Of a stretch of 64,000 nucleotides of DNA, positions 56,985 through 64,000 are shown in pieces. The translations under genes were made by a program, and so were the position numbers. Where the stretch lies: contig CM066039.1 of the NCBI GenBank assembly GCA_033557465.1, forward strand, positions 47,087,788 to 47,151,787. Direction: 5' to 3'. Source of the DNA: Ichthyophis bannanicus. Lineage: Eukaryota > Chordata > Amphibia > Gymnophiona > Ichthyophiidae. Positions within the stretch are counted from its first letter, which is position 1; each line of letters opens with the position of its first letter. A model generated the notes under the pieces. The model made no database searches. It was given only the letters and a program-made list of their open reading frames with translations, and was not told where the DNA came from.

Positions 56985-57062
56985 TATAACCCTAGCCACC
57001 TTACTGGGCAGACTAGATCATCTATTGCAATCCTTATCTGCCGTCATCTACTAAGTTACTAT
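56985..57062 (+). mobile_element. CR1-type 3' tail relic
   Basis: CCTTACTGGGCAGACTAGAT, then CATCTACTAAGTTACTATGT is the forward version of the tail at 14138, 34865 and 53295. Confidence 0.55.
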
Positions 57063-57692
57063 GTATGGGTGCCTAATTTAAGAACTTTTTATAAAGGCAA
57101 CATTAGCGCCTATGTGCCTTTATAAAATCAGCACCCGGAACTATCCCCAAGAGCGCACAAACTCTCAAGCACAAATTTCCAACTGCTCTGAAGGTGTAAA
57201 TGTGTGTGTGTTCCATGTCTGTACATGTATATTTTATCAAGTACACATGCACCCCTGTTCCACCCAAGCTACGTCCCGGGAATACCTATGAGTGGTCCCC
57301 ATTTAAGTACATAGGGCCCAATATTCAAAGTGCATTTACATAGTTTACAGCCTAGTAAACCATGTAAATGCCTTAGATGGGAATATTCAGCAGCATATAC
57401 ACGGGTAGTGCCATTGGATATCCTCATCTATGTCACCTAAGTGCCCTGATGCAATCCGGCCAGCATAAGGGCACGTCGGGGGGGTATTCTGGGGTGGAAC
57501 AGAAGTGGGAGCGTGATGTAACCAGGCAGCAATGATATTGCATGCTGCCTGGTTAGTACTCTGTGCCAAAAATATAGCTGAGAGTCGCAGTGCAATGGGG
57601 ACATTGGGAACATTGAAAATGACAAGGAGTATGAGTGACAGTCAGCGATCATCATGTTCAGATCACTCATATTCTGGGAACATCCAACATTT
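57063..57692. repeat. TGAATATCC-type MITE relic at about 57310-57600, otherwise unassigned
   Basis: GGGCCCAATATTCAAAGTGC, then GTAAATGCC and ACCAGGCAGCAATGATATTG match the interior of the copies at 54175 and 56533. Confidence 0.4.
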
Positions 57693-57880
57693 TAAACATA
57701 AGAACATAAGACATGCCACACTGGGTCAGACCAAGGTCCATCAAGCCCAGTATCCTGTTTCCAATAGTGGCCAATCTAGGTCATAAGTACCTAGCAGTTT
57801 CCCCAAGAGACACAGGTTCCTCAATGCTTGTATTGGGTCAAGCAGTGATATCCCGGGTCCCTTTTAATAATGGTTTATAG

Positions 57881-59578
57881 GGGAGTGTGTGAGGAGGAGG
57901 AGTTCCTGCCCGACCTGTGCTCCGCGTCTAGAGTGGGCTCTTCAGGCACCTGCAGGGCTTCCCAGTGCATCCACATGGCGCCAGGCCCCGATGTCATCTT
58001 GGGGGCTTAAGATCAGGCCTGCTCCGCGGCCTCGCGGTCACGCTTTGAAGGGGCGCGATTTAAAGGGGCATGTTTAAGCTCCTTTTGCGCTCCTTCGGCG
58101 CTTGAGGAGCTCTAGAGTTGGCGTTCTTGGAATGGGCAAGCGCAGAAAACGTCATCATAATGTGAGTACAGTGAATCCTTCTAAAGTAGTTAAAATCGTT
58201 GGGCCTATGGATAAACACATTGTGTCAGTGAATGCAGCAGAAGGGGTTCCTGTTGTTGCCACCAAGTCTTCGCCCCTCTTGGATGGCTCCTCTGCATTGG
58301 GGTTTTCAAACTCTGCCCTGCTTGCTGAACTGGATTCCATCGGCCCAGTGACATCGTCTCCTGTGGTGGAGGGGCAGTCTCGATGTGCTGATATTTTGTC
58401 TCCATCTGCCCTTCCAGAAAGAACCTGTGAACCGGTGGTAGTTTCTTTGCCACGGGCTCTTCAGGTACCGAAGGACTTTGTGAGGTCGCATCCTGATGGT
58501 ATACCCACTACAACTGTGGACGTTCAAAATATTTCATTAGTTGATGTATGGTCAGTCCTTTCACGAATAGAGGCTTCTATAGCTTCATTAGCTTCTGCTG
58601 TTTCTCAGCTCTCAGAGTTTTCGAAAGGTTCAGTTGCTAAGATGGCTCAGCATGATTCTCAATTAGCAGTTTTAAATACTAAATGTCAGAAATTGGAAAC
58701 TCAATGTCCTACTTTACAGAGATCTTCTTTGTCTTTTATTAAGGATAGTATTACCTTGCATACTCAGCAAGAATTATTGGAAAATACTTTAAAGGCAACA
58801 AATATCAGATGTTTAAATTTTCCCTATACTCGTTTGCTGTCCCTCAGATATTGTTTGACAAATATTTATCTGAAGTCTTAGGATATGAAGATAATGCTAA
58901 ACCAGTTATTAACAAGTTATATTATTTGCCTGTGATAGGGGCGCCTCCTGGTGGTGGTTCCCCGGGAGCTGCTCCTAAAACTTTGTTAGATTCATTAGAT
59001 GTTTCTGAATTTATTGATCTTCTCATGACATAATTTCTTCTCGTGACACTCTTGTATCTTTTTCCTCTGAGGTTGATAAAAACACAGTTATGCGTTTTGG
59101 TTTTTTCTAAATAAGAATGCTGATTTTTGTGGGGGGAAAATTAATATCTTTCCCGACGTCTCTAGGTAAACTCAGCTTAGGCGTAAGGCTTTTTTGTCTT
59201 TAAAGTCTCGCGTTCTAGCACTTGGTGCATCCTTTTTCCTTAAGTTTCCTTGTAAATGTTTGGTTACATTAGGGGGCACCAAGTATGCTTTCTCTGAGAC
59301 TTCGTCTTTAGAATCATTTCTTATAAATCAGGTTCCACCGTCGTAGTGTGTATAATATGTGTTATCATTCAGCAAGTCAAAATAATTAGAGTTTTGTATA
59401 GTATTTAGGGCACTAACTCCCTTCTATTATGTTTTCTTATTATATTGCTTATTTCAGTAATTTGTTTATATTTGATATTGGCAGCTCCCCTGGATGTGGA
59501 CTATATAGTTTTCTGTATTTTCATCTTATGTAAAATGTATTATTGTCTTTTGAAATCATTAATAAAAATAGTTTATTG
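57881..59578 (+). mobile_element. ORF1-only L1-like element (HAL1-like), with target-site duplications
   Basis: It is bounded by TAATAATGGTTTATAG (57865-57880) and TAATAATGGCTTATAG (59579-59594), 16 bp with one change. Order: GC-rich 5'UTR (57881-58131), ORF1 (from 58132), short 3'UTR and an AATAAAAATAG end (about 59560). ORF2 is missing although both ends are present, the layout of HAL1-type half-L1 elements. ORF1 has a frameshift near 58830 and stops in its C-terminal part, so this copy is dead. Confidence 0.85.
58132..59345 (+). pseudogene. L1-like ORF1 protein (RNA-binding, coiled coil), frameshifted
   Basis: ATG at 58132 opens MGKRRKRHHN. A low-complexity Ser/Val-rich region follows, then a coiled coil (from about residue 145: VWSVLSRIEASIASLASAVS to KLETQCPTLQRSSLSF), then ENTLKATNIRCLNFP, the start of the RNA-binding part. 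After a +1 shift near 58830, ILFDKYLSEVLGYEDNAKPV, then INKLYYLPV continues; after the stop at about 59031 the C-terminal domain RDTLVSFSSEVDKN...ALGASFFLKFPCKCLV runs to about 59345 with one more stop. The order matches L1-clade ORF1p. Confidence 0.75.
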
Positions 59579-60712
59579 TAATAATGGCTTATAGATCTTT
59601 CCTCCAGGAACTTGTCCAAACCTTTTTTGAACCCAGCTACACTAACAGCTTTTACTACATCCTCCAGTAACAAATTCCAGAGTTTGATTACATGTTGAGT
59701 GAAAAAATATTTTCTCTTATTAGTCTTAAATAGGTTACCCTTTAGCTTCATTGCATGTCCCCTAGTCTTTGTTTATATCAGAATATAAAATCGATCTATG
59801 TTTACCCGTTCCACTCCATTCATTCCTTTTTAGCCTCTCTTCATAGGAGTATCCTTCCATCCCCTTTACCATTTTGGTGGCTCTTCTCTGAACCTTTTCT
59901 AATAACGCTATATCCTTTTTAAGATACGGCGACCAGAATTGCACACAATATTCAAGGTGCAGTTGTACCATGTAACGATACAGAAGCATTATAATATTCT
60001 TTCTTTAATTTTCCATTCCTTTCCTTATGATACCTAGCATGCTATTTGCTCTCTTGGCTGCCGCTGCACACTGGGCGGAGGGTTTTAACATGTTATCCAT
60101 GATGACGCCTAAATCTTTTTCCTGGGTGGTGGTTCCCAATGTGGAAGCTTGCATCGTGTAACCATAGTTTGGGTTGTTCTTTCCTAGGTGCATAACTTTG
60201 CACTTGTCCACATTAAATTTCATCTGCCATTTGGATGCCCAGACTTCCAATTTATCAAGATCCTCTTGCAATTTTCCACAATCCTCTTGGGTTTTAACAA
60301 CTTTAAATAGTTTTGTGTCATCTGCAAATTTGATAACCTCACTCGTTATTCCCTTTTCCAGGTCATTCATGAATATGTCAAAAAGCAGCGGACCCAGCAC
60401 AGATCCCTAGAGTACTCCACTATTCACCTTTTTCCATTGGGAAAATTGTCCATTTAGCCCTACCCTCTGCTTTCTATCTTTTAACCAGTTCCTGATCCAT
60501 AATAGTACATCACCTCCTATCTCATGACTTTTTAGTTCTGCCAAAAGTCTCTGAGGGACCTTGTTAAAGGCTTTCTGAAAGTCCAGATACACTATATCAA
60601 CTGACTCACCTTTATCTACCTGTTTATTCACACCTTCAAAAAAACATAACAAATTAGTAAGACAAGATATTGCTTGTCTAAAGCCATGTTTTGCTGAGAC
60701 TGATTCTGCAGT

Positions 60713-63700
60713 CTAGATTTTGGGTATACAGTATTCTTATTTTGACAAAACTATACAGGACACTGAGGGGTGGTACATTATAGTGCTGTGAGAACTGGGA
60801 AGGGTAAAATTGATGTACAATATCTATGCTCTGAATGTATATTGCCACAATTTATTTTCTAACCTGATATTGAAATGCCTCTTCTACCCAGAGTAGAGTC
60901 CCTTTGTAGGGAGGGACTTCAATGTAGTGGCTAACCCATACTTGGATTGTAAACCAAAGAGGGCCACAAAGAAAGACCACTTTGAGAGATGAATCTGTTT
61001 TTGTTTTTTGTTTTTTTGTTTTTTTGAGGCAGAGCTGGGGATAGTGGATTCTTGGCGATTTCTGCATCCTTGGGAACAAGATTTCTCCTTCTATTCCAAT
61101 ACATACAAAGTGTACTCTAGATAGGATTACTGATTGATCCCCAAATCATGGACTTTCAGGCTATGGGGTAATAACTTGGAGCAGAATGCAATCTCTGATC
61201 AGTCAATGGTGAGAATGAGACTAGAGATGATTCAACAAAGCCAAGATTTCATCTGGAAGATAAATCCAACCTATATCTCTAAGAAGGGCTTTAAGGAATT
61301 TGTGCGGAAGGCATGGGTGGAGTATGAGGAACACAACCAAGAGTCAGTAGAGTCTGCAGTCACTTACTGGGAAGCGGCAAAGATGATGGTGAGGGGACAT
61401 ATGAAATTATGTCAACTCTGATAGGAAATGAAGGGAAGGGGAATTGAAAGAGTTGATGAGAAAGCTTAGCTACTACCATCGGCTACGTGTATCCAGAATT
61501 AGAGAGAAGGATAACAACAAATGCTGATAAGAAAACAATTAGCAAGATACAGAGTGTGTGCACGCAACATAATATCTTTTTGCATAAATATAATCTATAT
61601 TGGTGGGAGGGTAAGACAGGGAAGTTACTTACTCGTTTGGTGTGTGGGTCACAAGGGAGGAAAGTAATATCACAAATTCGCAAGGGGAAGGAGGAGCCAG
61701 TCATGGTGCCTTCGAGGGAAGCACAGTGTTTTGTGGAGTTTTATTAAGCTTTATATGTTAAAGGGGAGGAAAATCTTGCCAACAGAGAAGTTCTTCTCGG
61801 GAATGTAGCTCCAAACTTTGACAGCAGAAGAGGTGCAAAGCATTCACAGGCCCAATACGGTAGTGGAGATACAGGCAATCATAAAGAATCTCAAGTTGGC
61901 TAAGAGCCTGGTACCAGATGAAATGGGTGCTGAATTTTATAAAATAATACCAGATATGGTTGGGGGACCCTTTAGCGAGATGTTCAGGGACATATTTAGA
62001 GAATGGAAACTGAAGCCTGGGCAAAATTGAGCTCCCATTATGGTACTGCCCAAGTCTGGGAAGGATCCTATGGAGGTAGGGTCATATAGGCCCATTTCTC
62101 TGCTCAACCAAGACATGAAAATCATGACCACTGTTTTGCCTGCTGGGTTGCAGAGGTATCTCCCCAGTCTGGTATATGAGGACCAGGTGGGATTTGTACA
62201 GGGAAGAAGGGCCGCTATAAACATTTTGAAAGTAGTGGCAGCGATGAAGGTCAGCAAGCATGAGGAGAATGGGGCAGCAATAGTGAGCCTAGATGCTGAC
62301 AGAGCCTTTGATAAGGTTCTCTGGAATTATTTGTTCTGGGTGTTGGAGAGGTTGCATTTAAATGGGGCATTTCTTCAGTACATTTGAATCCTATATAATT
62401 CCCCAACAGCTCAAATAATTATCAATGGGAAAACGTCAGAGGAGTTCTTCCTTTTGAAGGGTATTAGACAGGGCTGCCCTTAATTGCCACTTTGTTTGTG
62501 CTCTCAATGGAGCCCTTGGTGGCTAAACTCCAGAATATTGAGGATATACAAGGTGTTGGAGTGGGGACAGTCCCCCTCCGCCTCAACATGTTTGCAGATG
62601 ACATGCTCCTGTTCTTGGGAAACATTCAAAGGGACATGCCCTGAGAGACTGATTTGGTTGAGCAGTTCGGGTCCTTTGTGGAACTGAAATCAATTTTGAG
62701 AAGTCAGAGGCACTGCAGGTAGGAGGTTTGGTGTCAGTCTCGGAAGAGGGTAATTTCCCGTTGCAGTGGGCTAAGCAAAAGTTAAAATATTTGGGGATCT
62801 ATCTTAGTGCCAGTCATGCTGTGATGTACAAAGCTAATATAGTGGAAAGGGTCGGCAAAATTCAGAAACTGAAACGGTCTTCCTCTATCGTTACTGGGAT
62901 GGACCATTTTGGTGAAGATGGTGTTGCTGCCTAAGCCGCTCTATATTCTTCAAATGGCTCCTATTTGGGTGAGACCCTGGAAGGAGAGATTGTTTAGACG
63001 GATACTTTGGCAGTTCATATGGAGAGGAAAGGGGGCTCGGGTAGCCCATACTAAGTTACTCTTGGAAAGGGAGGGGGACGAATTGGTCTTCCAGATTTCA
63101 GACTCTATAATGGGACAGCGATGCTTCACTGGATTCCTGAGCTTTACATGGGCTGTGCTCAGTATATCCCAAACAACTTGTTAGATAAGTTGTATCTTCC
63201 ATATAAATTTGTGAACCTAATGCATGGCCTGAGATTCCGAGAGGGTTTGGAGGATCAATAACAGGGTATGTTGACTTCATTTAAGAAAGCATGGAAGTGG
63301 TGGACGTAGATGGGCAGGTTCTAGTTATGGTATTCCCATATCTGCAATTGTGTGGGAAGCCGGATTTTCCCCAGGGTTTGGGCATACCTTCTTTCAGAAA
63401 TGGGAAAGATAAGGATGTTATTGGACTGGACATTAGATGGGAGAATACGAGTCAGGGATTGCAGCATTCACAGAGCCCCAAGAGCGGTGGGCCATCCCCA
63501 GGACTCACAACTTCTATTATACAGTAGGTCCAGCATTATTGCTGGGCACTGGGGGCCGATGGGCATGTGGAATCCATAGACAGATTTTCAGACATTGTGG
63601 CCAAAATTCAACACATTATCTAGATGGTATGGGGCTTGGCTTCCCCATTTGACACAGGTATTGTCAAAAGATGTTGCACAACCCTTGAAGGAGAAGGAGA

Positions 63701-63720
63701 TTGATGAACTGTTAACAATA
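60713..63720 (+). mobile_element. L1-clade ORF2 relic, truncated at the 5' end
   Basis: Endonuclease C-half: VGRDFNVVANPYLDCKPKRA (about 60900), SRIDY (about 61115), AISDQSMVRMRLEMIQQSQD (about 61195) where SDH is expected. RT: SLVPDEMGAEFYKIIPDMVG (about 61910), VLPKSGKDPMEVGSYRPISL, then LNQDMKIMT (62040), EDQVGFVQGRRAAINILKVV, SLDADRAFDKVLWNYLFWVL (62290) and the catalytic MFADDMLLFLGNIQRDMP (about 62588). The post-RT region KLKYLGIYLSASHAVMYKAN (62780) and VRPWKERLFRRILWQFIWRG (62970) follows. At least eight frame changes or stops. Same strand as the HAL1-like element 1.1 kb upstream. Confidence 0.9.
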
Positions 63721-64000
63721 TATACTTTTTTTAAAATTGTTTAATTTTATAAAATTTTTAAACAAAACAGCAAGAACATAAATTTTTTACAATCTTGCAA
63801 AATTAAATAAGAGTATTACAGGTGAAGATAGAACCTAGAAACATTCAATAGATATAAACCCGGTTAACTCTGTCATAGTCAACAACCTGGGGGGAGGAGA
63901 AAGGGAAATAATAATCCAAGGCAGGCGCACCCTGGACATAAAAAAAGGAAATTCCTTAAAGATCATTTGGCTAAGAAAACCAAATGGCCGTGAGGTACCC
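63721..64000. other. AT-rich unassigned sequence
   Basis: TTTAATTTTATAAAATTTTT, then AAACAAAACAGCAAGAAC looks like the inverted 3' end of a retroelement, but the window ends before this can be decided. Confidence 0.3.

Larger units (their letters stand above)
57693..60712 (-). mobile_element. CR1 family A LINE, split by an L1-like element
   Basis: Tail at 57693-57880, then after the 1.7-kb insertion the rest at 59595-60712. RT blocks on minus: SISHYY- and VIKLWNLLLEDVV-type C-terminus (59600-59700), [20 protein letters not shown] (about 59900), [10 protein letters not shown] (about 60310), [20 protein letters not shown] (about 60560), and HGFRQ at about 60690 where the copy is 5'-truncated. 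A stop replaces Gly-Ser after VPQ (near 60407) and several indels occur. Confidence 0.92.

Noticed and set aside
1..64000. CRISPR array or prokaryotic operon structure
   Set aside because: No direct repeats with spacers and no prokaryotic gene organisation; introns and vertebrate repeats are present.
1..64000. Endogenous retrovirus
   Set aside because: No LTR pair, primer-binding site or retroviral gag, protease or integrase motif was seen; all RT sequences are of non-LTR or Penelope-like type.

Overview
This is a vertebrate nuclear genomic window: one protein-coding gene in a landscape of old, nested transposable elements. The mix is CR1, L2, RTE, L1 and R2/R4-type non-LTR retrotransposons, Penelope-like relics, tRNA-derived SINEs and many hAT, mariner or Harbinger-like fold-back elements. 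With five small exons spread over about 9 kb, this suggests a large repeat-rich amphibian or reptile genome. A caecilian is my best guess, but the species is inference only. The one host gene is EDN2 (preproendothelin-2) on the minus strand. All five coding exons were found by matching reading phase and splice sites: 28467-28404, 27449-27302, 22406-22287, 21054-20956 and 19638-19548. Together they give a 173-residue precursor with a signal peptide, an RSKR furin site, the 21-residue endothelin, the Trp-Val endothelin-converting site, a second basic cleavage site, the endothelin-like four-cysteine domain and a basic C-terminus. A TATA-like box lies about 100 bp upstream of the start codon. Layout: 1-1.5 kb CR1 (plus); 2.0-2.15 kb a decayed 20-bp tandem repeat; 3.5-5.7 kb an L2-like LINE (minus) inside an inverted-repeat element; 6.0-7.1 kb a second CR1 family (plus); 7.4-8.4 kb a SINE, a 600-bp fold-back with hammerhead-ribozyme-like cores in both arms, and a CR1 tail; 9.3-17.6 kb mostly undiagnosed sequence with several MITEs and a second hammerhead-like motif; 19.5-28.6 kb EDN2; 29-35 kb L2, CR1, Penelope-like, R2/R4-like and RTE relics; 36 kb a 201-bp palindromic hAT MITE; 36.5-42.4 kb SINEs and L2 tails; 42.4-45.2 kb an L2 (minus) interrupted by a CR1 tail; 45.2-45.8 kb CR1; 48-50.5 kb MITE relics; 50.6-52.3 kb a degraded APE-type LINE; 52.5-55.7 kb CR1 fragments, a 405-bp GC-rich insert between perfect 19-bp direct repeats, and a CR1 broken by two hAT fold-backs; 57.7-60.7 kb a CR1 (minus) split by an ORF1-only, HAL1-like L1 relative with clear target-site duplications; 60.7-63.7 kb an L1 ORF2 relic (plus). 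No LINE here is intact; all carry stops, frameshifts or truncations. The genes do not form a working system: EDN2 is the only host gene, and the rest is a layered record of transposition. The best leads are the hammerhead-like motifs, the 405-bp insert, the ORF1-only L1 relative, and SINEs sharing a head and core but carrying tails of different LINE types.
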